DNA of 37,173 nt from Elusimicrobia bacterium ADurb.Bin231 (GTDB lineage Bacteria; Elusimicrobiota; UBA8919; MWCF01), in NCBI GenBank assembly GCA_002069855.1, contig MWCF01000108.1:1-37173 (forward strand), given 5' to 3'. This document shows positions 22,234-30,522 of this stretch, piece after piece. The notes beneath the pieces are model-generated. The model was not told the DNA's origin. It worked only from the letters and a program-made list of their open reading frames with translations, and searched no databases. How positions within the stretch are numbered: position 1 is the first letter of the stretch; each line of letters starts with the position of its first letter. A program made the translations under genes and the position numbers.

Positions 22234-24570
22234 ATGTTTATGAGCGAAGAACAAGCAATTTGGTTAAATGATCCGGAGATTAAAAAACTGTATCTGAAAA
22301 GAGTTGAGGATCTTAATCCTGTTCAGAAAAATGTTCTGGATACTGCGTTAAAAAAACATAAAGATCCTGCGCAGATTCTTCAGATAATTTCTATAGCGAA
22401 CCGGCTCAATCCCGAACAGATGGAAGCTATGCTCCACGACCATGACACAGCCGGTCCTCTTCTTATATTTGCCGGCGCCGGTAGCGGAAAAACCACAGCC
22501 CTCACTTACAGGATAATATATCTTATACTTACCGGAGTAAATCCTCAGAACATACTTGCCCTTACTTTTACCGTAAAAGCCGCTGAGGAAATGAGGTCCA
22601 GAATAAGAAAATTTTTTCATCTGATAAAAGATAAAATGCCTGAGGACAGATTCTCTTTTCTTGAGGTGCAGATTTCCAAAATGTGGGTCGGAACTTTTCA
22701 TTCTATATGTCTGAAAATGCTGAAAGATGAAACTGTGGAAGAAAACGGCAGAATAATTATCAACTGCGACCGGCTGGGTCTGCCTGTGGGATTCGGAATA
22801 CTTGAAAATCCTTATTCCATATTGAAAGTATGTTTCGAATCCGAGTTTGCCGGCGATCCAAATATCAAATACGACACTGTGGCGTCTAAAATAGAACACT
22901 GGAAAAACGAACTTATGGCGATAAATACGATTCGTGATAAAGCCAGCCGCGAAGAAAAAAAATTCATACCGGTATATGAAAAATATCAGAACACTCTTAA
23001 ACAAAAAGGTCTTATCGATTTTAATGATATGATAATGCTGGTAGTGGAACTTTTTGAAAAATGTCCAGAGATACTTTTCAGGTACAGACGAAGATTTAAA
23101 TACGTGCTTGTCGATGAATATCAGGATACGAATTACGCCCAGTACAAGTTTTGCAAATATATCGTAGGAGACAGCAAAAATTATTTTGTCGTGGGAGACG
23201 ACGATCAGTCAATATACGAGTGGCGTGGCGCGGACATAAGAAACATATTGTTTTTCGAGCAGGATTATCCCGGGTGCAAAACAATAAAACTTGTTAAAAA
23301 TTATCGTTCCACTGCAAACATAATTTACGCAGCGAACGAGGTTTTTAAATCCGTTAAACCGAAGCATCTCGTGAAACAGATAGAACCCGTGAAGAAGAAA
23401 GCAGACGGATCCGAAGAAAGAGGAGACACTATAACGCTTTATACCGCGGAAGACGATACGGACGAGATAAATTTTATAGTTTTTGAGATGAATGAATTAA
23501 AAACAAAATTTTGCGATTTGAAATGGAATGATTTTGCGGTTTTATACCGTTCGCACGAACAATCAAAAATTGTAAAAAGGATATTTGAAGAGAGAAAAAT
23601 TCCGTATATTGTTTACAATCCCTATTTCTGGCAGAGAAAAGAGATTCAGGATGTTTGTTCGTATCTTCATGTTCTGAAATTTTATCTGAATTGGCGTTCC
23701 GGCAATTTATCAGGGCAACGTCTCGAGCTCGCCGGATTTGCAGTCAATAATCATATTCGTCGACTTTATTATCTTCCACCTCTTTCATTTTCATCCATAG
23801 AAAACGAGGTGATGTCCCATATCTTTGACCCTTACAAGTTATTTACCGAAGACAGGGTTTTGGAAAGCATGTTAAACCGTCTTGACGGGACAAAAAGCAG
23901 GGATAATTTTTTGATGCTTATAGAAATATTTTCAGATATAGCAAGTGTTAGTTCATCCTCTTCCATATCATTGGCTGTGGAAGACATATTGACCCGCGCT
24001 GGGTATATGGACATATATACCAAAAACATAAATCCTACTGCGCAGGATAGGGAATCGGCAAGATGTTTGGCTGCCTTGAAAGAGGAAGCCGCTGATTTTG
24101 AACGCACTCGCGGCGTCGGGCTTTCTTTAATTGAACAAATCGACTCCTTCTTGGATAGTGCTTCAATCCGGTCCAGCCCCACCGAGCAGGCGGGTTTAAA
24201 ATCTTCGGACGACGCGGTTAATTTGATGTCTCTTCACGCGGCCAAAGGTCTTGAATTCGGCACTGTGTTTTTTATCGGTTTGGAAGAAGGAATAATACCC
24301 ATGCAACATTTTTCTGCGGAAAAACTTTCCAAAAAGGAAAAACAAAAAAGATTGGACGAGGAGCGTCGGCTTTTTTATGTTGGGATTACACGCGCCAAAG
24401 AAAGATTATATCTTACCTGCGCGACCCGCCGTTCGTGGTATGGAAAACAGAAGATGTTTGAACAGTCAAGGTTTTTAAAATGTATCCCGAAAGAGTTATT
24501 GGAAAAAGGCAGTTTCCGCACGCGGCTTTCCGATAAGATTAAACATTTCGTGGTGTCTTTCTTTAAATAG
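22234..24570 (+). CDS. UvrD/PcrA-type superfamily 1 DNA helicase
   Basis: 778 residues with the full SF1A set. Q-motif LNPEQMEAM, Walker A FAGAGSGKTTALTYRI (about 79-93), motif Ia ALTFTVKAAEEM, motif II VLVDEYQDTN, motif III VVGDDDQSIYEWRGAD, motif IV KNYRST, motif V VNLMSLHAAKGLEF and motif VI LFYVGITRAKERLYL. The extra N-terminal segment (about 1-65) is not typical of PcrA. It ends with a basic tail without the PcrA Tudor-like domain. It begins 6 bases after the Cas4-like gene (an ATG at 22240 is also possible), so the helicase and nuclease are probably made together for unwinding and trimming DNA. A housekeeping UvrD elsewhere in the genome cannot be excluded. Confidence 0.93.
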   Translation: MFMSEEQAIWLNDPEIKKLYLKRVEDLNPVQKNVLDTALKKHKDPAQILQIISIANRLNPEQMEAMLHDHDTAGPLLIFAGAGSGKTTALTYRIIYLILTGVNPQNILALTFTVKAAEEMRSRIRKFFHLIKDKMPEDRFSFLEVQISKMWVGTFHSICLKMLKDETVEENGRIIINCDRLGLPVGFGILENPYSILKVCFESEFAGDPNIKYDTVASKIEHWKNELMAINTIRDKASREEKKFIPVYEKYQNTLKQKGLIDFNDMIMLVVELFEKCPEILFRYRRRFKYVLVDEYQDTNYAQYKFCKYIVGDSKNYFVVGDDDQSIYEWRGADIRNILFFEQDYPGCKTIKLVKNYRSTANIIYAANEVFKSVKPKHLVKQIEPVKKKADGSEERGDTITLYTAEDDTDEINFIVFEMNELKTKFCDLKWNDFAVLYRSHEQSKIVKRIFEERKIPYIVYNPYFWQRKEIQDVCSYLHVLKFYLNWRSGNLSGQRLELAGFAVNNHIRRLYYLPPLSFSSIENEVMSHIFDPYKLFTEDRVLESMLNRLDGTKSRDNFLMLIEIFSDIASVSSSSSISLAVEDILTRAGYMDIYTKNINPTAQDRESARCLAALKEEAADFERTRGVGLSLIEQIDSFLDSASIRSSPTEQAGLKSSDDAVNLMSLHAAKGLEFGTVFFIGLEEGIIPMQHFSAEKLSKKEKQKRLDEERRLFYVGITRAKERLYLTCATRRSWYGKQKMFEQSRFLKCIPKELLEKGSFRTRLSDKIKHFVVSFFK

Positions 24571-24663
24571 TGCGGAATTCGGCTATGTCCTTGAGCGCTG
24601 CGCCGGAGATCGAAAAATGCTCGGTGCACACAGATTGTCTTTCTTAAGTTTAAGAGGTGAAAT

Positions 24664-25704
24664 ATGGCTAAATCTAAATTCGAAAAATATAGAGATATTT
24701 TGCGGGAAGAAACCGCCAAGGTCAAACGCGGCGAAAAATCCAACATCCTTAATGCCGGCAATTTTCTGGCCTCAATTTTATTTTTGGTTTTGGTAAGTGT
24801 ATGGTCGTACTATTTTACCGTTGCCCGTGATTCTTCACGTTCAGTGAAAAAGGATAGAATTTTGAAGGTCGTTTTTCTTGACACAGGGCCGGGCGACGGC
24901 GCAGTTATATTTTCTCCTTCGGGAAAAATAGGGATAATAGATTCAGGCGCTATTTCCGGATCTCCGGAGGCAGATTCAGACACCGCGCAGGTTGTTCACA
25001 ATAACCCCGCGTATAAAAAAATAATTCCGTTGCTGGAAAAGGAAACCGGTTTGAAAATAAGTTCCTCTGCTCCTTTGAATGTGGAATTTTTTGCTGTGTC
25101 ATATCCGGATCCGGACCATTACGGAGGTTTTTTTACTCTTCTGGAAAATGGAGTCCTCCCTGCGAAAGTATATGTGTGCGGAGCGGACCGGCCGTATGTT
25201 CTTTACCAATCCCTATTGGAACTTCTTAAATCCAAAAAAATAGATTTTAGGCCTCCTGCGCCCGGAGAAATAAAGGATTTCGGCGATGGCGTAAGGATTA
25301 AATTCCTTGGGCCGCTTGCTCTTTACAAAAAGACATCTTCAGATGATAAAAATTCTTCTTTGGTAATGAAAATTGGTTACGGGAACCATTCCGTTTTGTT
25401 TCCCGGAGATGTGCATATAGAAGCGGAAAATGATCTGGGTAACTGGCAGACGGAGATCCGGTCCACTGTTTTAAAGGTTCCGGATCACGGTTCCGAGTAT
25501 GCATCCTCTTCTCCGTTTCTTGACCGGATAATGCCGGAGGTCGCTATTATATCGGTAGCTTCAGGTAATGGCGAGGGATTGCCCTCAGAGCGGGTGCTTA
25601 AGCGATTTGAAGAAAGAAGAATACAACTTTACAGAACGGATTCTCACGGGAATATTAATTTTATAAGTGACGGCAGTACTTGGGAAATAGACTCCGAACG
25701 ATAG
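24664..25704 (+). CDS. membrane-anchored ComEC-like metallo-beta-lactamase-fold protein
   Basis: A 346-residue protein. A basic cytosolic N-terminus is followed by one membrane segment at about 37-57 (NFLASILFLVLVSVWSYYF), so the MBL domain should be in the periplasm. The domain resembles the C-terminal MBL of ComEC: VVFLDTGPGDGAVIF, then YPDPDHYGG at 147-155 (the HxDxDH site with the first His changed to Tyr), FPGD at 246-249, KVPDHGSE at 271-278 (usual HHGS, first His changed to Asp), and a final SHGNINFISDG. Several ligands (D149, D151, H152, D249, H275) remain, unlike in the ComEC of this cluster. It may act as a nuclease on incoming DNA, but this is inference. AAGAGGTGAA precedes the ATG. 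Confidence 0.85.
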   Translation: MAKSKFEKYRDILREETAKVKRGEKSNILNAGNFLASILFLVLVSVWSYYFTVARDSSRSVKKDRILKVVFLDTGPGDGAVIFSPSGKIGIIDSGAISGSPEADSDTAQVVHNNPAYKKIIPLLEKETGLKISSSAPLNVEFFAVSYPDPDHYGGFFTLLENGVLPAKVYVCGADRPYVLYQSLLELLKSKKIDFRPPAPGEIKDFGDGVRIKFLGPLALYKKTSSDDKNSSLVMKIGYGNHSVLFPGDVHIEAENDLGNWQTEIRSTVLKVPDHGSEYASSSPFLDRIMPEVAIISVASGNGEGLPSERVLKRFEERRIQLYRTDSHGNINFISDGSTWEIDSER

Positions 25705-25890
25705 GTGTCTTTTGGATTTTTAAAAGTCATGGATATTCGCTTGACTTTTATAAGAAATTTGATAATATATTAATTATAACATAAAAAATAGATTGTGTCT
25801 AAAAATCATAAGAGTGTAAGTTGTATAAAACATAATTATTGGGGGTATTTTTTTACCCAAATATTATCGTTTATTTAACGGAGGAGAAAA
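25705..25890. other. AT-rich leader before the Tad locus
   Basis: 186 bases without a gene, separating the DNA-processing island from the pilus locus. It holds a 9-base inverted repeat and a promoter-like motif, then AT-rich sequence to the GGAGGAG ribosome site of cpaB. Confidence 0.5.
25721..25768 (+). promoter_or_regulatory. candidate promoter with overlapping inverted repeat, upstream of cpaB
   Basis: TTGACT (25741-25746), a 16-base spacer and TAATAT (25763-25768). A perfect 9-base inverted repeat, TAAAAGTCA (25721-25729) and TGACTTTTA (25742-25750), overlaps the -35. It could be an operator for a dimeric regulator or the stem of an upstream terminator; no T-run follows, so an operator is favoured. 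Confidence 0.4.
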
Positions 25891-26649
25891 ATGAAGAACA
25901 AAAAGGTTCTGATAATTGCCGGTATTCTTGGATTGTTTGCAGCGGTGCTTACGATAGGCCTTATAAGTTCTCTTGAACAAAAGTACAGACGAGGAGCGCA
26001 GATGGTGGAAGTATTGGTTGCCAAAGGTTATGTATCGGAGGGGACTCTTCTTACCCAATATATGGTTGATACCATTAAAGTTCCTCTTGAATACAGAATG
26101 CCAAAAGCATTGGAATCAGTCTCCCAAATTGTCAATGAAGAAGGCGCAGGGATATACGCCACGGTGGTTCCCATTGAAGGCGGAGAGCAGATAGTATCAA
26201 CAAAACTTGTTACAGCCGGGAAAGAAACAGGCCTTGCCATAGTTATTCCCGAAGGTAAAAGAGCAGTTACGATATTGGTTGATGCCGCGTCAGGTGTGGC
26301 TGATTTGATAAAACCCGGTAATACCGTGGATGTAATATGCACTCTTGAAGAACAAAACAGATCTGTTACTGTGCTGCAGGATGTTCTGGTCCTTGCGACC
26401 AAACAAAATGTTATAGGCAGCAGCAGCATCAAGGCGTCTGCGGTATCTGGAGGCGGAGAATTAGCGGATATGGGCACCGTGCCTGACGCTGACCTTCCGG
26501 AATCTGTTACTATAGCTGTAACTCCGCAGGAAGCGCAGGTCCTTTCATTGTCTTCTGCAAAAGGGATTTTGCGGCTTTCTCTTCGCGGACTTAACGACAG
26601 GGTAACTACAAAGGTGGGATCCACAGGCCTGGAAATATTTTCAAGATAA
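25891..26649 (+). CDS. cpaB: CpaB/RcpC, Flp pilus assembly protein
   Basis: A 252-residue protein with one N-terminal membrane segment (VLIIAGILGLFAAVLTIGLI) and a SAF-like domain at about 38-105 (VLVAKGYVSEGTLL, then MVDTIKVP). An RcpC-like C-terminal domain follows (VTILVDAASGVADLIKPGNT, VDVICTL, then LPESVTIAVTPQEAQVL). CpaB is a periplasmic inner-membrane-anchored part of the Tad apparatus that works with the secretin. GGAGGAG gives a strong start. It is the first gene of the Tad run and follows a likely promoter. Confidence 0.93.
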   Translation: MKNKKVLIIAGILGLFAAVLTIGLISSLEQKYRRGAQMVEVLVAKGYVSEGTLLTQYMVDTIKVPLEYRMPKALESVSQIVNEEGAGIYATVVPIEGGEQIVSTKLVTAGKETGLAIVIPEGKRAVTILVDAASGVADLIKPGNTVDVICTLEEQNRSVTVLQDVLVLATKQNVIGSSSIKASAVSGGGELADMGTVPDADLPESVTIAVTPQEAQVLSLSSAKGILRLSLRGLNDRVTTKVGSTGLEIFSR

Positions 26650-26670
26650 TAAAAAACGGGGTATAATTAT

Positions 26671-28833
26671 ATGAGCGGAAAAGTAATCGCTGTGATGGGA
26701 GCCAAAGGCGGTGTCGGTCAGACACTGATAGCGATAAATCTTGCGGTAGCGCTAAAGACGCAGACCAAAAAAAAGGTTTTGCTGCTTGATTTTAATTTTT
26801 CAATGGCAGGCGAAATCTCTATGCTTTTGAATATGCCTCAAACAAAATCCCTGCTTGACATTCTTCCTTTTGTGGAAAAACTTTCTCCTCAAATGGTAAA
26901 AGGGTATGTTATAGAACATGCTTCTGGCGTGGATTACCTTTCCGCTGTTTCCGACCCTTCGGACGCTGGCAAAATACAGCCGACTCAAGCCGAAAAGGTT
27001 GTATTGTTTTTTTCTAACACCTATGATTATGTTATTTTGAATATAGGAAAAAGTTTTACAGATGTGCAGATAGCCATAATGGATAACGTGGATATGACTA
27101 TTCTCGTTACAACTCCGGAGCTTGCGTCTCTTTATCACACAAGAAAAGTGTGGCAGAATTTTATTACCAATCATTTTCCGACCCAACTGCTTAAGATTGT
27201 TCTTAACAAATCAGAAGTTCCCGGCGGATTAAGCATAGAACAGGTTACTGAATATCTTAAACAAAAGCCGGCGTGGACTGTGCCTTTTGACTCGGAATCC
27301 GCTGTCTTGTCGATTAATAAAGGCGTGCCTGCTGTAATGGCATCTTCCCGTTCCCCTTTTGCCAAAGGTATCGGAACCATAGTAGATACCATTGTGGAAG
27401 AAACCCTTTCCGCAGAACGCGGCACAGGCTTTTTTGCCGGATTAAAAAGCACTATGGACCAGGTGCGCAAGGAACATAGTTTTCTTAGAAAAGAAAAGGC
27501 AGAGACAGCAGCGCCTGCCAAACAGCAAACAGTTGCCGCTATGACTCTTCCCACTGAAGAATTGAAACTTAGAATATACGAAAAACTTGTAGGAGAAATG
27601 AAGGAAAAAAGAATAAATCTTTCAGTTTCCGACACAAAAACGAAAATGGAGGAAACTCGCCAATTAGTACAAGAGACCATAGAAAAGATTCTTGACTCCG
27701 AAGGAGAACAGATATCAGCGCGTGTTGACCGTGTCCGCCTTGTAATGGAGGTTCTGGATCAGGCATTGGGTCTTGGCCCTCTGGAAGATTTTCTAAGGGA
27801 TCCGACAATTACGGAAGTCATGGTCAACGGCAGAAACAAAATATATGTTGAAAGAAGCGGCAAACTTTATTTGACAAATAAAAAATTCACAACTGATCAG
27901 GAACTTTTAAGCGTGATAGAGAGAATAGTAACCCCTCTCGGCAGAAGAATAGATGAATCATCCCCTCTTGTGGATGCCAGATTGGTTGACGGAAGCAGAG
28001 TCAACGCTGTTATACCGCCATTGTCTCTTGTGGGTCCGTGTCTTACAATAAGAAAATTTTCAAAAGAGAGATTAAAATTCAAAGATCTTATAAAATTCGG
28101 TTCCATTACTCAGGAAATGGTTGAGTTTTTGCGCATAGCAGTTCAATTAAGAAAAAATATATTGATTTCCGGAGGCACAGGTTCAGGTAAAACCACTCTT
28201 CTTAACATAGTATCATGTTTTATACCTGCTGGAGAGAGAATATTGACCATAGAAGACGCAGCGGAGTTGCAACTGCCCCAAGAACACTGGGTTCGACTTG
28301 AAAGCAGACCTCCTAACATAGAAGGCGCAGGTGAAATTACCATAAGACGCCTTGTGATTAACGCTTTGCGTATGCGTCCGGACAGAATAGTAGTCGGAGA
28401 GTGCCGCGGCGGAGAGGCATTGGATATGCTTCAGGCAATGAACACAGGTCACGACGGTTCAATGACGACAGTGCACTCAAATACTCCCAGAGATTGTCTC
28501 GCGCGTCTTGAAACTCTTGTTCTTATGTCAGGTATGGAACTTCCCACATCAGCTATTAAAGCGCAAATTGCTGCCGCTATACACATTATAGTGCAGATAG
28601 CAAGATTTTCCGATGGCACAAGAAAAATAACGCATATAACTGAAATAACCGGTATGGAAAGAGACACTATAACTTTGTCCGACTTATTTGTTTATAAACA
28701 AACAGGTGTTGACTCTAACGGCAAGGTAGTAGGCGGCTTTTCAGCAACTGGTCTTATACCTTCTTTTGTCAATGATATTAAAACTCACGGGCTTACTTTT
28801 GATATGGCTGTATTTCAAAAAACTTCAATGTAG
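26671..28833 (+). CDS. fused TadZ/CpaE-TadA/CpaF: MinD-like localiser joined to the pilus ATPase
   Basis: 720 residues joining two proteins that are usually separate. Residues about 1-245 are a MinD/ParA-like domain: AKGGVGQT at 11-18 keeps the signature Lys (K12) but has Gln at position 17 in place of the P-loop Lys, a change known among TadZ-type proteins. LLLDFNFSMAGE follows. A linker (about 246-300) rich in K/E leads to a complete CpaF: GPLEDFLRDPTITEVMVNG, Walker A GGTGSGKTT at 501-509, Asp box ILTIEDAAEL, Walker B RIVVGECRGGE, His box TTVHSN. CpaF powers Flp pilus assembly at the inner membrane; TadZ places it at a pole. The reading frame is continuous with no break at the join. Confidence 0.93.
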   Translation: MSGKVIAVMGAKGGVGQTLIAINLAVALKTQTKKKVLLLDFNFSMAGEISMLLNMPQTKSLLDILPFVEKLSPQMVKGYVIEHASGVDYLSAVSDPSDAGKIQPTQAEKVVLFFSNTYDYVILNIGKSFTDVQIAIMDNVDMTILVTTPELASLYHTRKVWQNFITNHFPTQLLKIVLNKSEVPGGLSIEQVTEYLKQKPAWTVPFDSESAVLSINKGVPAVMASSRSPFAKGIGTIVDTIVEETLSAERGTGFFAGLKSTMDQVRKEHSFLRKEKAETAAPAKQQTVAAMTLPTEELKLRIYEKLVGEMKEKRINLSVSDTKTKMEETRQLVQETIEKILDSEGEQISARVDRVRLVMEVLDQALGLGPLEDFLRDPTITEVMVNGRNKIYVERSGKLYLTNKKFTTDQELLSVIERIVTPLGRRIDESSPLVDARLVDGSRVNAVIPPLSLVGPCLTIRKFSKERLKFKDLIKFGSITQEMVEFLRIAVQLRKNILISGGTGSGKTTLLNIVSCFIPAGERILTIEDAAELQLPQEHWVRLESRPPNIEGAGEITIRRLVINALRMRPDRIVVGECRGGEALDMLQAMNTGHDGSMTTVHSNTPRDCLARLETLVLMSGMELPTSAIKAQIAAAIHIIVQIARFSDGTRKITHITEITGMERDTITLSDLFVYKQTGVDSNGKVVGGFSATGLIPSFVNDIKTHGLTFDMAVFQKTSM

Positions 28834-28856
28834 GAATTTTTTTAGGAGGAGATTTT

Positions 28857-29321
28857 ATGCGGAAATTATTAAAAAGATTTGCTGTACCTTTATTGTGCGT
28901 ATTAACTTCTATGATTCTTACAGGTTGTTTTGAAGACGAAATTACTTTCAAAGGAAAAGTTTTTTGGGCTACTGTCGAATATAAGGAATATGCCGGCGAA
29001 GTAAAAGAGATTTTGACTGTTAAAGGGCCTCTTGAAGGAGCAAAAGTAAAGGTAGCAGGTCATCAGGAAACAGTTACTACAGATGCTGACGGAAATTATA
29101 CTATTAAAATAGATGTTCCAAGAGTTATAGGATTATCCAGACCAAAGGGATACTGGCTTCAGGCATGGTCTCCGGTATGGCTTCCTTCTGCTGCAGTTCC
29201 CGGCGGGGACGAAATAATAAGTATGTACGCTCAGGCAAGGCCCGGAGACACATGCGAAGTAAGGTCATTCGTGTTATATGAACATACTCACGAAGATCAA
29301 CAGCCAGGCGCGTACGAGTAA
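28857..29321 (+). CDS. lipoprotein with carboxypeptidase-regulatory-like domain
   Basis: 154 residues with a lipoprotein signal: basic start, hydrophobic core and the lipobox LTGC (lipidated C24). The mature part resembles a CarboxypepD_reg/transthyretin-like beta sandwich: GPLEGAKVKVAGHQETVTTD, then DADGNYTIKI. It sits between the pilus ATPase and tadB, 23 bases after the former, with AGGAGG before the ATG. It is not a standard Tad component. It may serve as a pilotin or outer-membrane partner of the secretin, but that is a guess from position. A dispersed repeat follows, so transcription may drop before tadB. Confidence 0.75.
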   Translation: MRKLLKRFAVPLLCVLTSMILTGCFEDEITFKGKVFWATVEYKEYAGEVKEILTVKGPLEGAKVKVAGHQETVTTDADGNYTIKIDVPRVIGLSRPKGYWLQAWSPVWLPSAAVPGGDEIISMYAQARPGDTCEVRSFVLYEHTHEDQQPGAYE

Positions 29322-29330
29322 AAAGAGACA

Positions 29331-29430
29331 GTTGAAAAAGTGTTAATTTGTCATACTGAATTTTTCGTTTGGCGTTATTCTGAAAAAGCGGAGTGACCGA
29401 AGAATCTAAAAGTTGGCGTTATTCTGAACG
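29331..29430 (+). repeat. degenerate dispersed repeat within the Tad locus
   Basis: The leader GTTGAAAAAG (29331-29340) comes 10 bases after the lipoprotein stop. It is followed by a GTCATACTGAA unit and two GTTATTCTGA variants, one with GAAGAATC. It interrupts the pilus genes. Confidence 0.55.
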
Positions 29431-29534
29431 CAGTTAAAAATAACATAGTTAGTAGGAGTAGAAATTTTTTAACAATCTCAAAAAACAAAAAGTAATTAAA
29501 GATAATTATAAAAAAAATTACCGGAGATAAGTTT

Positions 29535-30413
29535 ATGATTACGATTTTTATGATGTTCCTTGTAGTTGTCGCTGTTTTTGGGACAATATCGCTTCTTGTT
29601 GTATGGATTTTAACATTGAGCGAAGGCCAGAAAGAAAAATCAGGGCCAAAATTTTCTCTTAAAGACAAGATGGCATTAAAACAGATGTGGGAGAATTTTG
29701 CCAAAGACCCGAAGTCCAAAGACGCTCAGAAATTAAAAATGATTTCTTTCCTTTGTTGTTTGGCTCTCGGATTTATTATAACCGGAGGAGCCGCGTTTTT
29801 CACTTTTCTTTTTGGTGTTGTGGGAATGTTTTTGCCGCAGATACTGTTAACCCGGGCTGAGGCAAAAAGATTAGGTTTAATAGACAAACAGCTTTCAGAC
29901 GGTCTTGTTCTTATAGCCAATTCCTTAAGAAGCGGTTTGTCTTTCGCGCAGGGTCTTGAGGTTTTGGCTCAGGAAGGCCAGCCGCCATTGTCTGAAGAAT
30001 TCAAAATCGTAACGCGGGAATTGCGTCTCGGAGTGCCTATGGAACAGGCACTTAACAATTTATCTGAACGGCTTGCAAAATCCAAAGAAATGAAAATAGC
30101 AATGACAGCCATAAACATAGCCAGGGAGACAGGCGGAAATATGGCAGAAGCCCTGTCAACTCTTTCAATTACAATGAGAAAAAGAAACGAGATGCAAGGC
30201 AGGATAGACGGACTTACTGCGCAGGGAAAACTTTCAGGATTAATAACGTCAATGCTCCCTTTTATTCTGACTTTTTTCATATTCATAATAGATCCGGAAA
30301 TGATAAAACCTATGTTTACCACGCTTCCCGGATACGGTATGATTTTGCTTGCTCTTATAATGATAGGATTGGGCGCAGTGATAATAAAGAAGATTATTAC
30401 AATAGATATTTAA
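29535..30413 (+). CDS. tadB: TadB, inner-membrane platform protein of the Flp pilus
   Basis: 292 residues. There is a first membrane segment at about 1-26, a pair at about 72-105, and two at the C-terminus (about 235-290). The T2SSF-like cytosolic domain holds SLRSGLSFAQGLEVLA, REL.LGVPMEQALNNLSER and ARETGGNMAEALSTLS, the F-domain helices of the GspF/TadB family. TadB forms, with TadC, the platform on which the CpaF ATPase acts. GGAG lies 8 bases before the ATG. It is separated from the lipoprotein gene by about 210 bases with a repeat. Confidence 0.93.
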   Translation: MITIFMMFLVVVAVFGTISLLVVWILTLSEGQKEKSGPKFSLKDKMALKQMWENFAKDPKSKDAQKLKMISFLCCLALGFIITGGAAFFTFLFGVVGMFLPQILLTRAEAKRLGLIDKQLSDGLVLIANSLRSGLSFAQGLEVLAQEGQPPLSEEFKIVTRELRLGVPMEQALNNLSERLAKSKEMKIAMTAINIARETGGNMAEALSTLSITMRKRNEMQGRIDGLTAQGKLSGLITSMLPFILTFFIFIIDPEMIKPMFTTLPGYGMILLALIMIGLGAVIIKKIITIDI

Positions 30414-30426
30414 TTTAACTAAATAA

Positions 30427-30522
30427 ATGGAGGCTTTGGATTATATTCGCGTAACTGGTTTAGAACTAATAATTTTTTCGCGGATCTTGTTCAAAGAATT
30501 ATCATTATGTCGTTTATTATAG
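30427..30522 (+). CDS. possible 31-residue leader peptide overlapping tadC start
   Basis: A short frame from ATG 30427 to TAG 30520-30522 crosses the tadC ATG at 30507 in a different frame. A GGAGG (30429-30433) lies inside it with no proper start after it; a TTG at 30436 is in the same frame. It may couple translation into tadC, which has no ribosome site of its own. Speculative. Confidence 0.25.
   Translation: MEALDYIRVTGLELIIFSRILFKELSLCRLL

Noticed and set aside
22348..23004. A 218-codon open frame on the - strand
   Set aside because: It is antisense to the UvrD-type helicase, whose motifs are continuous on the + strand. Its composition looks like a shadow frame.
26028..26624. A 198-codon open frame on the - strand
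   Set aside because: It is antisense to cpaB, with no motif or ribosome site.
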